This document shows positions 7,607 to 15,475 of a DNA stretch of 64,000 bases, piece after piece. The DNA is from Actinoplanes flavus (GTDB lineage: Bacteria > Actinomycetota > Actinomycetes > Mycobacteriales > Micromonosporaceae). Below the pieces are notes generated by a model that was not told the DNA's origin, did not search any database, and saw nothing but the letters and a program-made list of their open reading frames with translations. Each line of letters starts with the position of its first letter. Within the stretch, counting starts at the first letter, position 1. Location: NCBI RefSeq assembly GCF_017592555.1, contig NZ_JAGFNS010000001.1, forward strand, positions 62,001 to 126,000. Direction: 5' to 3'. A program made the position numbers and the translations under genes.

Positions 7607-8346
7607 CCGTCCACTTCATCGGCGCCGGCCCGGGCGCCGCCGACCTGATCACGCTGCGCGGCCACCGGCTGATCGCGGCGTCGCCGGTCTGCCTCTACGC
7701 GGGCAGCCTGGTCCCGGCCGAGCTGCTGGAGGCCTGTCCGCCGGGCGCCCGCAAGGTCGACACCCGGGACCTGAACCTGGACCAGATCGTCGCCGAGATG
7801 GTGACGGCGCACGAGGCCGGGCTCGACGTGGCCCGGCTGCACTCCGGCGACCCGTCGGTGTTCAGCGCGGTCGCCGAGCAGATGCGCCGCCTCGACGCGG
7901 CCGGGGTGCCCTACGACGTGACGCCCGGGGTGCCCGCCTTCGCCGCGGCCGCCGCCACCCTCGGCCGGGAGTTCACCGTGCCCGGGGTGGCGCAGACCGT
8001 GATCCTCACCCGGACCGCGGAACGGGCCACCGCCATGCCGCCCGGCGAGGACCTGGCCACCCTCGGCGCCAGCCGGTCCACCATGGTCCTACACCTCGCG
8101 GTGCAGCGGATCGGCGCGGTGGTGGCCGAGCTGACCGGCAACTACGGGCCGGACTGCCCGGTCGCGGTGGTGGCGCGGGCCTCCCGGCCCGACGAGGTCG
8201 TGCTGCGCGGCACGCTCGCCGACATCGCGGCCAAGGTCGAAGACGCGGGGGTACGACGGACCGCCGTGATCGTGGTGGGCGCGGCCCTCACCGCCGGGCA
8301 GTTCCCGGACAGCCACCTGTACTCGGCGGACCGCTGCCGGTCATGA
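7603..8346 (+). CDS. cobM: Precorrin-4 C11-methyltransferase
   Basis: A 247-residue tetrapyrrole methylase. It transfers methyl from S-adenosylmethionine to C11 of precorrin-4. Visible are IGAGPGAADLITLRG near the N-terminus, CLYAGSLVPAELLE, ARLHSGDPSVFSA and DVTPGVPAFAAAAATLGRE, all typical of CobM/CbiF. The ATG at 7603 overlaps the cobL stop; longer frames extending upstream inside cobL are shadows. Its stop overlaps the cobK start by 4 bases. Confidence 0.95.
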   Translation: MTVHFIGAGPGAADLITLRGHRLIAASPVCLYAGSLVPAELLEACPPGARKVDTRDLNLDQIVAEMVTAHEAGLDVARLHSGDPSVFSAVAEQMRRLDAAGVPYDVTPGVPAFAAAAATLGREFTVPGVAQTVILTRTAERATAMPPGEDLATLGASRSTMVLHLAVQRIGAVVAELTGNYGPDCPVAVVARASRPDEVVLRGTLADIAAKVEDAGVRRTAVIVVGAALTAGQFPDSHLYSADRCRS

Positions 8347-9068
8347 GGATCCTGCTGCTGGGCGGGACCACCGAGGCGCGGCGGCTGGCCGGGCTGGCCG
8401 CCGGCGACCACACGGTGATCACCTCGCTGGCCGGGCGGACCACCGATCCGCTGCGCCCCGCCGGAGAGCTGCGGATCGGTGGGTTCGGCGGGGTGGACGG
8501 GCTGGCCGGCTACCTGCGGGACGCGGACATCGACGTGGTGGTCGACGCCACCCATCCGTTCGCGGCGACGATGAGCGGTCACGCGGTGCTGGCGTGCGCG
8601 GCGGTGGGCGTACCCCTGCTGGTCGTGCGACGGCCGGGCTGGACCGCCGGTCCGGGCGACGCGTGGCACCGGGTCGCGTCGCTGGACGCCGCCGCCGCGC
8701 TGCTGCCCCGGCTGGGGCGGCGGGTCTTCCTCACCACCGGGCGGCAGGGCATCGCGGCGTTCGCCGGGCTGGACGAATGCCGATTCCTGGCCCGGTCGGT
8801 GGAGCCACCCACCGGAGTGACGCCGCGAAACCTGGAGGTGCTGCTGGACCGGGGCCCGTTCACCGTCGACGGCGAACGGAAGCTGCTCACCCGGCACCGT
8901 GCCGATGTGCTGGTCACCAAGGACAGTGGCGGCCCGGCGGCCAAGCTGGTGGCGGCCCGTGAGCTGGGCGTACCGGTGCTCATGGTGGACCGGCCGCCGG
9001 CACCGGCCGCTCCCGCGGTGCCCACGGCGGACGACGCGGTGATCTGGCTGCGGACCCGGGCGCGCTGA
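8343..9068 (+). CDS. cobK: Precorrin-6A reductase
   Basis: A 241-residue CobK/CbiJ family enzyme that reduces precorrin-6A to precorrin-6B with NADPH, the step before CobL. Motifs: ILLLGGTTEARRLA at the N-terminus, VVDATHPFAATMS, VFLTTGRQGIAAFAG and a C-terminal VLVTKDSGG followed by AARELGVPVLMVDRP. Last gene of the coupled cobL-cobM-cobK operon. I looked for a cobalamin riboswitch before cobL and saw none. Confidence 0.94.
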   Translation: MRILLLGGTTEARRLAGLAAGDHTVITSLAGRTTDPLRPAGELRIGGFGGVDGLAGYLRDADIDVVVDATHPFAATMSGHAVLACAAVGVPLLVVRRPGWTAGPGDAWHRVASLDAAAALLPRLGRRVFLTTGRQGIAAFAGLDECRFLARSVEPPTGVTPRNLEVLLDRGPFTVDGERKLLTRHRADVLVTKDSGGPAAKLVAARELGVPVLMVDRPPAPAAPAVPTADDAVIWLRTRAR

Positions 9069-9121
9069 AACACGACACTCCGGAAGCTGCGCGGCCGCCG
9101 TCGCGATGCGAGGCTCGAAGC

Positions 9122-9739
9122 ATGTCTGGCCGCGCCCTGCATGCCGAACTCACCGCCGTGCGCGCGCTGGTCGCGGAGGGGCTGGCCGGGGTCGGCGACG
9201 CGGCCGGCGCCGGTCAGGTCTGGCTCCGCTCGGCGTGCACCCGGCTGACCTCGCTCGACGGCGTCCTGGTCGAGGCGGCCGGGGTGGTCGCCACCCCGGT
9301 GTGGGTGGTGGCGGTGAGCGCGGTGACGTTCGCGGTGGTCGTCCTCTCCGCCGCGGTGGCCGGGATGCTGGGGCTCGGCGTGACCGGGGCGCTCGCGCTG
9401 CCGGGCACGGCGCTGCTCGGCGCCCTGGCCGCCGGACCGTGGGCGGCCCGCCGTGTCCACATCGCACTGGGCCGCCGCCGGCTGGGCCCGGTGCCGTCCC
9501 CGGCGCCGGGCGCGGCCACCCTCACCGAGGTTTCGGAGCAGCTCCTGCGCGCCCGGGTACGGCTCGTGTCGGCGGCGCTACGGCGGGCCGGGGCGGACCA
9601 CTGGACGGTTCCCCACCTGCGACGGGCCATGCGCACCGACCCGGTGGTCCGGCGGCTGGCCCACGCCGACCTGCTGCTCTGCCAGGCGATCGACTGCCTG
9701 GACCGCTACCTCGGCGACCTGCGGAAGGACCTGTCGTGA
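9122..9739 (+). CDS. Unknown two-helix membrane protein, first of a coupled pair
   Basis: A 205-residue protein I do not recognise. A mostly helical N-terminal stretch (1-55) precedes two hydrophobic segments (about 58-82 and 85-105), then an Arg-rich region and a C-terminal helical part (about 130-205) with RRAMRTDPVVRRLAHADLLL and a final CLDRYLGDLRKDL. No catalytic motif is visible. Its stop overlaps the GTG of the next gene (GTGA). There is no clear ribosome site before the ATG. Confidence 0.65.
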   Translation: MSGRALHAELTAVRALVAEGLAGVGDAAGAGQVWLRSACTRLTSLDGVLVEAAGVVATPVWVVAVSAVTFAVVVLSAAVAGMLGLGVTGALALPGTALLGALAAGPWAARRVHIALGRRRLGPVPSPAPGAATLTEVSEQLLRARVRLVSAALRRAGADHWTVPHLRRAMRTDPVVRRLAHADLLLCQAIDCLDRYLGDLRKDLS

Positions 9740-10326
9740 GCGAGCGCGTCCTCCGGCGGCTGCGAGCGCGCAACGATCCGTTCTCCGGGCTCGTCGTGCC
9801 GAGGTTGCGGCACATCGAGCGGGACCTGGACGCGGTGATCACCGACGCGCAGAGCCGGGACTGGTCGGCGGACCGGCCGGATCAGGTGGTCTTCGCCCGG
9901 CTCGCGCAGGCCCGGCGCCGGGTGCGGGCGGCGCGGCGGTTTCCGGTGGCCGGTCCGGCGGATCCGGTCGCGGTCCTGCTCGGGGCGGTCGCCGGGGGCG
10001 GTGTGGCGGCCGGGCTGCTGTGGGCGGGTGGAGCGGCCGCGGTCCGGCCGGTCGCGCTGGCCGTGGTGGCGGTCGCCGGGCTCTGGGCGGCGCTGGTCGC
10101 GGTGGCGGTCCTGCGCCGGCTGCGCCGCCGGTGGGACCGGGACACGCCTCCCGGGCGGGCGCCGATCGACGACCCCTATCTGTACGCCGCCCTGCGCCGC
10201 CGGATCGAGACCTGCGCCGCCGCGGCCCGTGACCACCGTTCACACCGTCGCCGGGGCGCCGCCACCGAGCTGGAGTACGCCCTCGACTGGATCGGCGCCG
10301 CACAGAGCGAACTTCCCCGCCGCTGA
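9736..10326 (+). CDS. Unknown two-helix membrane protein, second of a coupled pair
   Basis: A 196-residue protein starting at a GTG that overlaps the previous stop. An Arg-rich N-terminal region (1-70) containing LVVPRLRHIERDLDAV is followed by two adjacent hydrophobic segments (about 77-100 and 103-122) and a basic C-terminal helical region. The layout of basic helix, double membrane segment and basic helix mirrors its partner, so the two may assemble together. No function can be assigned. Confidence 0.65.
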   Translation: MSERVLRRLRARNDPFSGLVVPRLRHIERDLDAVITDAQSRDWSADRPDQVVFARLAQARRRVRAARRFPVAGPADPVAVLLGAVAGGGVAAGLLWAGGAAAVRPVALAVVAVAGLWAALVAVAVLRRLRRRWDRDTPPGRAPIDDPYLYAALRRRIETCAAAARDHRSHRRRGAATELEYALDWIGAAQSELPRR

Positions 10327-10392
10327 CCGTCACATCGCGGCCGGCTGTCTCGTCGTGTCCGTGGAAGCGAATCCGGAACGAGGGAGTACGAG

Positions 10393-11124
10393 ATGCGGAT
10401 CGTGGTGGTGGGCGGCACCGGCCAGACCGGGCGGCTGTTGATCGAGGCGCTGCGCGAGGAGGGTCACGAGGCGGTGCCGGCGTCGCGGTCGACCGGGATC
10501 GACGCCTTCACCGGTGTGGGGCTGAAGGAGGCCCTCACCGGCGCGGACGTCGTCGTCGACGTGACCAATCCGCCGGATCGGGAGGATGCGGGCGCGTTCT
10601 TCCGGACCTGCTCGGAGAACCTGACGGCGGCCGGGCGCGAGGCCGGGGTACGGCATCACGTGACGCTGTCGATCATCGGTTTGGAGCGGGCCACGGACCT
10701 GGCCTACTACCGGGCGAAACTGGCCCAGGAGGCGGCGGTCGCCGCGGGCGGGGTGCCGTTCACGATCGTCCGGGCGGCGCAGTTCTTCGAGTTCCTCGAC
10801 GTGCTGATGCGGGCCAACACCGACGGCGACGAGATCCGGCTGGCGCCGGTGCGGGTGCAGCCGGTCGCACTGTCCGATGTGGTGGCGCGTCTGGCCGCGG
10901 TGGCCGGTGCGGCGCCGGTGAACGGGACCGTCGAGGTGGCCGGGCCCGAGGTGTTCGCCCTGGACGCGATCGGCCGCCTGCTCGCCGCCCCGGGGCAGCG
11001 GGTGACCAGCGACGGCACACCGTTCTTCGGCGCCGACATTCCGGTGGACGCGCTGGTGGCGGGGCCCTCCGCGCACCTGGCGCCGACCACGCTGGCGGGC
11101 TGGCGGGCCGCGGCAGGCGGATGA
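10393..11124 (+). CDS. NAD(P)-binding atypical SDR (NmrA-like) protein
   Basis: A 243-residue Rossmann-fold protein with the nucleotide loop VVVGGTGQTGRLL at 4-16, then ADVVVDVTNP and HHVTLSIIGLE. It lacks the classical YxxxK pair in the usual form, though a YYRAKLAQE segment near 100 is comparable to NmrA/YwnB-type sugar-nucleotide-epimerase-like proteins. These act as redox-sensing or NAD(P)H-dependent reductases. The ATG follows a GAGGGAG ribosome site by 6 bases. It is probably monocistronic, and convergent to the GlxA-type regulator. Confidence 0.82.
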   Translation: MRIVVVGGTGQTGRLLIEALREEGHEAVPASRSTGIDAFTGVGLKEALTGADVVVDVTNPPDREDAGAFFRTCSENLTAAGREAGVRHHVTLSIIGLERATDLAYYRAKLAQEAAVAAGGVPFTIVRAAQFFEFLDVLMRANTDGDEIRLAPVRVQPVALSDVVARLAAVAGAAPVNGTVEVAGPEVFALDAIGRLLAAPGQRVTSDGTPFFGADIPVDALVAGPSAHLAPTTLAGWRAAAGG

Positions 11125-11226
11125 GCCCGGAACGGGCGGCACCGCCCGCACCGGCAACCGGGTCGCCGGGACCGGCGGGACGGCCGGAATGCGGCGGGGG
11201 CGGCGTCACGCGTACCGGGAAAGGGT

Positions 11227-12174
11227 CTAGGTCTTGGTCTTGAAGGTGCTCCGGTAGCCCTGCGGTGTGGTGCTCAGGCGCTGGGTGAAGTGGTGCCGCA
11301 GCGTCTGGGCGCTGCCGAAACCGGCCTTCGCGGCGATCGCGTCGATGCCGAGATCGGTGTCCTCCAGCAGTCGGCGGGCGAGCAGCACGCGCTGTGCGGT
11401 CAGCCAGTCGTGCGGGGTGACACCGGTCTCGGCGCGGAAGCGGCGGGCGAAGGTGCGCGGGGCCATGTGCACGAGGTCGGCCAGGGTGTCCACGGTGTGC
11501 GGGTGGTCTAGGGTCTCCAGCACGTGGCTGAGCAGCGGCTGGAGGGTCTCGCAGGAGATCGGCGGCACCGGCGTCTCGATGAACTGGGCCTGGCCGCCGT
11601 CGCGGTGCGGCGGCACCACCATGCGACGGGCGATCTGGGCGGCCACCGCCGAACCCTGCTCCTCGCGGATCAGGTGGATGCCGCAGTCGATGGCGGCGGC
11701 CGTCCCGGCGCTGGTGATGATGTTGTCGTCGACCACGTAGAGGACACCCGGGTCGACCTTGGCCCGCGGGTAACGGGTGGCCAGGTCGTCGGTGTGGCGC
11801 CAGTGCGTGGTGCAGCGGCGGTCGTCGAGCAGGCCGGCCTCGCCGAGCGTGAACGCGCCGGTGCAGACGCTCATCACCCAGGCGCCGCGCTCGTGGGCGC
11901 GGCGCAGCACGCCGAGCACCTCGGACGGCACCTCGCGCATGTCGTTGGGGGCGATGGCGACCAGGTCGGCGGTCTCGGCCGGGGCGAGGTCGAACTCCGG
12001 GGTCATGGTGAAGCCGGCGTGGGTCCGCACCGGGGCGCCGTCGACCCCGCACACGTGGAAGTCGTAGCCGGGCAGGCCCTCGGCGGTGCGGTCGTAGCCG
12101 AACAGCTCGCAGAGCACCCCGAGCTCGAAGACCGCCACCTCGGGCAGCGCGATCACAGCGACGCTTCTCAACAT
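11227..12174 (-). CDS. GlxA family AraC-type transcriptional regulator (DJ-1/PfpI domain plus HTH)
   Basis: A 315-residue two-domain regulator. Residues 1-175 form a DJ-1/PfpI-like glutamine amidotransferase domain with VCTGAFTLGEAGLLDDRRCTTH, where Cys sits at the usual nucleophile elbow, and residues 215-315 form an AraC DNA-binding domain with two helix-turn-helix units (TVDTLADLVHMAPRTFARRF and IDAIAAKAGFGSAQTLRHHF). The ATG at 12174 begins the conserved DJ-1 strand; longer frames upstream cross the regulatory region. It is divergent from a 40-residue membrane peptide across a region rich in repeats and may regulate that gene and itself. Confidence 0.88.
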   Translation of the reverse strand: MLRSVAVIALPEVAVFELGVLCELFGYDRTAEGLPGYDFHVCGVDGAPVRTHAGFTMTPEFDLAPAETADLVAIAPNDMREVPSEVLGVLRRAHERGAWVMSVCTGAFTLGEAGLLDDRRCTTHWRHTDDLATRYPRAKVDPGVLYVVDDNIITSAGTAAAIDCGIHLIREEQGSAVAAQIARRMVVPPHRDGGQAQFIETPVPPISCETLQPLLSHVLETLDHPHTVDTLADLVHMAPRTFARRFRAETGVTPHDWLTAQRVLLARRLLEDTDLGIDAIAAKAGFGSAQTLRHHFTQRLSTTPQGYRSTFKTKT

Positions 12175-12200
12175 GTGGCCACGGTACCGGAGGTTGGCAG

Positions 12201-12250
12201 CATCTTGAAGATGTATGGCATTCCTGCCACTGTTCCGGCGGCCGGAACAG
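12201..12250. promoter_or_regulatory. Repeat-rich regulatory region between the GlxA-type regulator and a small ORF
   Basis: It holds the inverted repeat CATCTT-G-AAGATG (12201-12213) and the perfect palindrome CTGTTCCGGC-G-GCCGGAACAG (12230-12250). GATGTATGG at 12210-12218 is repeated at 12261-12269, just inside the small gene's start. These are candidate operators for the AraC-type regulator; which element binds is not known. Confidence 0.5.
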
Positions 12251-12265
12251 CGCGACCCTTGATGT

Positions 12266-12388
12266 ATGGGAATCGTGATGCTTGTCTTCTTCGTCCTGCT
12301 ATTGATCGCTTCGTTCACCGGGCTCACCGCGGACAGCCACGACAGCGCCGACTGGAAGCCCACTGACGGCGGACGCCGGGCCGCATGA
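12266..12388 (+). CDS. Small single-pass membrane peptide (40 aa)
   Basis: A 40-residue frame starting at ATG 12266: an uninterrupted hydrophobic helix (residues 3-20, rich in Val, Leu, Phe) followed by a polar tail containing TADSHDSADWKP. The clean split between helix and charged tail, and the position opposite a regulator behind repeat elements, argue that it is a real gene. No ribosome site stands before the ATG; a GTG (12275) or ATG (12278) just inside is possible. Function unknown. Confidence 0.55.
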   Translation: MGIVMLVFFVLLLIASFTGLTADSHDSADWKPTDGGRRAA

Positions 12389-12446
12389 CCCGGCGTCCGT
12401 CACAGCGCCGCCGGACCGCCCACGAACACCGGCCCGGCGGCGGAGA

Positions 12447-14201
12447 TCAGCGGCCCCCGGTCAGGACCGAGACCGGCTTCGGGGCCACCACCGGCGGCAG
12501 CGTCTTGCCCGGCGCCACGGCCGACTTGGTGGTCACCTCGTCGCCCGGCGCCGGCTCCTCACCGGGCACCAGCTTCTCGGTGAACGGCTGGTGCTCGGCC
12601 CGGCAGACCGTGCCCTTGGCCGGCACCGTGCCGGTCAGCAGGTAACGGTCGATGGCGGCGGTCACGCAGGCGCCGGTGCCGTACGCCGCGTGCCCCCAGT
12701 TGTCGCTGGTCAGCAGCCGCGAGTTGGGCAGCAGCCGGCTCGACGACACGGACGCGGCGTAGTTGGTGGCCGGGTCCCAGTAGTTGCCGATCACCAGGAC
12801 GGTCGCCTTGGTCCGCTTGTTGAACGGGCCCCGGTAGGCGTCCTCGTCCCGCACGGTCCAGGTGCCGCTCGCGCACTGGACGCTGAGCCAGCCCCAGATC
12901 CGGCCGAAGTACGGCGCCTGGAGGTCCCGGGAAGCGGTCGCGACCGGCCAGCCGTTCGCGTTCTTCGGGTGCTTGCCGTCGGTGCAGATGACCGCGCTCT
13001 GCGCCTCGAAACCGTTGTCGTACGGGAAGTCGTAACCGATCTCCTTGGCGGCCTGGATCCGCTTGCGCAGCGACACCTCGGCGGCGGCCGCGGGCGAGCC
13101 ACCGGCCTGCAAGGCGGCGACCTCGGCGGCCAGCTGGGTGACCATCTCCCCGGCGTACGGGCTGTAGAGGTAGTTGAGGCTGGCGCCGACGAAGTCCGCG
13201 TAGGTGATCTTCACGGTGCCGAACTCGTCGGTGACGACCAGCGGCTTGGCCCGCAGCTTCCGGGCGATGGCCGCGTAGTTGGCGACCGGGTCGCCGGCGG
13301 CGAACGCGCAGTACTCCTCACCGGCCCGGTCGCAGCGGATCAGGATCTCCCGCAGCGCCTTGCTGGCGCCCTCGGCCGAGTGCATCCGGGCGTCCAGGAT
13401 CCGGTTGCCGCTCGTGCCCGCGCCGACCCACTGCCGCGGGTCGATGTTGCCGTCGACGGCGAGCGCGCGGAACCGGTCCGGGAACAGGTTGGCGTAGTAC
13501 TGCCCGAGCGCGGTGCCGTAGCTGAAACCCAGGTAGGTCAGCTTCTTGTCACCGACCGCGCGGCGCATCAGCTCCATGTCGCGGGCCACCTCGGCGGTGG
13601 ACATCGCGCCGGCCAGGGTCTTGCCGGTGGTGGAGCAGGCCTTGCCGAACGCCTTGGCGCCGGCGATGTACCGCTTCTCCTCGGCCGACCCGAGCGGGAA
13701 GGCCACGTTCATCTTGTTGAAGACGGCGGTCTGCTGCTTGACCGACTTGAAGCACTTGACGTTGGCGCTGAACCCGATGCCGCGCGGGTCGACGCCGACG
13801 ACGTCGAAGCGCTCGAGGACCGAGTCGCTCAGGAAGTCCGGCGCGAAGAGCGCGAACTGGGTGGCCGAGCCGCCCGGGCCGCCCGGGTTCACGAACAGAC
13901 TGCCGATCTTGCGCTTCTGGTCCTTGGCCTTGACGCGGACGACGGCCAGCTCGGTCTTGGCGCCCTTGGGCTTGTCGTAGTCGAGCGGCACCTTCACGGT
14001 GGCGCACTCGGCGATCTGGTAGCACTTGTACCAGCCCAGCTTCGGTGTGGGCAGGCGGTCCAGGCGGCGCTTCTCGGCGGCGCTGGTGGTGGCGGACTTG
14101 GGCGCGGCCGACGCGGCTCCCGGCACCGAGACCGCCGCCGTCGTGGCGACGGCGGCGGCCAGGACGCCCGCGATGAGCAGGCGCGGTCGGATCGATGGCA
14201 T
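12447..14201 (-). CDS. Exported alpha/beta hydrolase, tripeptidyl aminopeptidase (TAP/SlpD-E) type
   Basis: A 584-residue secreted protein with a signal peptide (about 1-33, ending ASA-AP). Alpha/beta hydrolase features are in order: oxyanion-hole loop NPGGPGGSA near 108, RFDVVGVDPRGIG, nucleophile elbow GFSYGTALG with Ser near 227, catalytic Asp in NYWDPATNY near 475, and catalytic His in NWGHAAYG near 503. Length and layout match the Streptomyces tripeptidyl aminopeptidases that trim secreted proteins from the N-terminus. The C-terminus adds a Pro/Val-rich tail (about 545-584). It stands alone and is divergent from the next gene. Confidence 0.9.
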   Translation of the reverse strand: MPSIRPRLLIAGVLAAAVATTAAVSVPGAASAAPKSATTSAAEKRRLDRLPTPKLGWYKCYQIAECATVKVPLDYDKPKGAKTELAVVRVKAKDQKRKIGSLFVNPGGPGGSATQFALFAPDFLSDSVLERFDVVGVDPRGIGFSANVKCFKSVKQQTAVFNKMNVAFPLGSAEEKRYIAGAKAFGKACSTTGKTLAGAMSTAEVARDMELMRRAVGDKKLTYLGFSYGTALGQYYANLFPDRFRALAVDGNIDPRQWVGAGTSGNRILDARMHSAEGASKALREILIRCDRAGEEYCAFAAGDPVANYAAIARKLRAKPLVVTDEFGTVKITYADFVGASLNYLYSPYAGEMVTQLAAEVAALQAGGSPAAAAEVSLRKRIQAAKEIGYDFPYDNGFEAQSAVICTDGKHPKNANGWPVATASRDLQAPYFGRIWGWLSVQCASGTWTVRDEDAYRGPFNKRTKATVLVIGNYWDPATNYAASVSSSRLLPNSRLLTSDNWGHAAYGTGACVTAAIDRYLLTGTVPAKGTVCRAEHQPFTEKLVPGEEPAPGDEVTTKSAVAPGKTLPPVVAPKPVSVLTGGR

Positions 14202-14314
14202 ATAGCCCCCTCTCTATGACGATCGCATCGTAGAAGACCGATGCGAGGGGCCGTCCACTTCGGATCGCACACCGGGGTTGTCGTCCCCTCGTCCGCATTT
14301 GGCACAGTGGACAG

Positions 14315-15469
14315 ATGCTGACCGACGTGGATCTGCCCGCGCCCGGACTGCTCTGGACCCGCTGGGCGACGCTGAGCGCGACGTGTGCCGCGATCGGCCG
14401 GGCCGGTCCGTGGACCATCGACGGACGCGGCGCCGACTTTGCCGAGGGCGAGCGGAACTGGGCACGGTTCGCCCTGCTGGACGGCCGTCGCGCGGTCCTC
14501 TGGGGGCACCACGAACACAGCGCCACCACCCGGGCCGATCCGCCGGTCGACCTGCTCACCGGCGCGCCCGACTGGCTGCCCTGGGACAACCTGTCCCCGC
14601 TCGCCGAGAGCGACCGGCTCGGCTTCGTGATCTGGCACGAGAACGGCCGCTGGTCCCGGGTCCGCTACCCGGGGCGGCTCGCCGACGGCATGACCGACAT
14701 GCTCGCCCCGCTGCTCACCGCCGAGCACACCCTGGCCGCGCTGGGCCGGCTCGGCGCCCGCGCCGCGGCCGAGGAGCTGATCGCCGCCGCGATCCGGGCC
14801 GAGGTGACCGCGGACCACATCGCCGCCCTGATCACCGGCCCGGACACGGACATCGCGTCGGCCGTGACCGTCGCCAGCCGGGCCGGGCTGGTGCCGGGCA
14901 GCGCCGCTCCCCGGATCGAGCCCGGCCGGCGCCCGCCGATGCGCCGGGTCCGCCGGCTCAGCAAGGGCGAGCACGACCGGCTCGTCTGGGCGGCCATGCA
15001 GGACTCCCCCGAGCTGCCCCGGCCGGCGCCGCCCGCCAGCGAGGAGCTGGACACGCTGATCTCCTGGCTGCGGGAGCGGGCGCCGCACGGCGACGGGCGG
15101 TGCACCCTGCTGGCCTACGCCGACTCCACCAGCTTCAGCTCCCAGCCCGGCGACCTCCCGCCGGGCGACCGGCCCGGCGAGGAGCGGTACGCCGCCTTCC
15201 GCCGGCTCACCGAGCTGGTCCGGGCGCTGCGCCACACCGAGTCCGATCCACGGTACGGGCGGTGGCTCTTCCTCCGGATGGAGACCAGCGCCACCGGTGT
15301 CCGGGTGGAACGCCGCTACGACTCCTGGCCGCCGTGGTGGCACGACGACGGCGTCTCCGGGCCGTGGCGGACCAACCTCCAGGAGGAGATGGCGGCACGC
15401 GGGCCGGCGTGGCGGCCGTCCTGGGTCACGCTGCTCGACCCGGAGACCGCCTACCGGCCCACGTCGTGA
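14315..15469 (+). CDS. Unknown 384-residue soluble protein
   Basis: I do not recognise this protein. It has no signal peptide or membrane segment. The N-terminal half has many aromatic residues (WTRWATL, RNWARFALLDGRRAVLWG, DWLPWDNL) and resembles a small beta-rich sensor or immunity-type fold. The middle (about 125-200) is Ala-rich and helical. The C-terminal part (about 220-384) has RWLFLRMETSATGVRVERRY followed by WPPWWHDD, typical of uncharacterised proteins that accompany secreted effectors, but I cannot prove such a role. Its stop lies 6 bases from the end of the convergent GH64 gene. Codon use is ordinary for the window. Confidence 0.75.
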   Translation: MLTDVDLPAPGLLWTRWATLSATCAAIGRAGPWTIDGRGADFAEGERNWARFALLDGRRAVLWGHHEHSATTRADPPVDLLTGAPDWLPWDNLSPLAESDRLGFVIWHENGRWSRVRYPGRLADGMTDMLAPLLTAEHTLAALGRLGARAAAEELIAAAIRAEVTADHIAALITGPDTDIASAVTVASRAGLVPGSAAPRIEPGRRPPMRRVRRLSKGEHDRLVWAAMQDSPELPRPAPPASEELDTLISWLRERAPHGDGRCTLLAYADSTSFSSQPGDLPPGDRPGEERYAAFRRLTELVRALRHTESDPRYGRWLFLRMETSATGVRVERRYDSWPPWWHDDGVSGPWRTNLQEEMAARGPAWRPSWVTLLDPETAYRPTS

Positions 15470-15475
15470 CCCCGG

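Noticed and set aside
11131..11148. A terminator between the SDR-like and GlxA-type genes
   Set aside because: The stem is only 6 bp with a 4-base loop and no T tract, too common in this GC-rich DNA to call.
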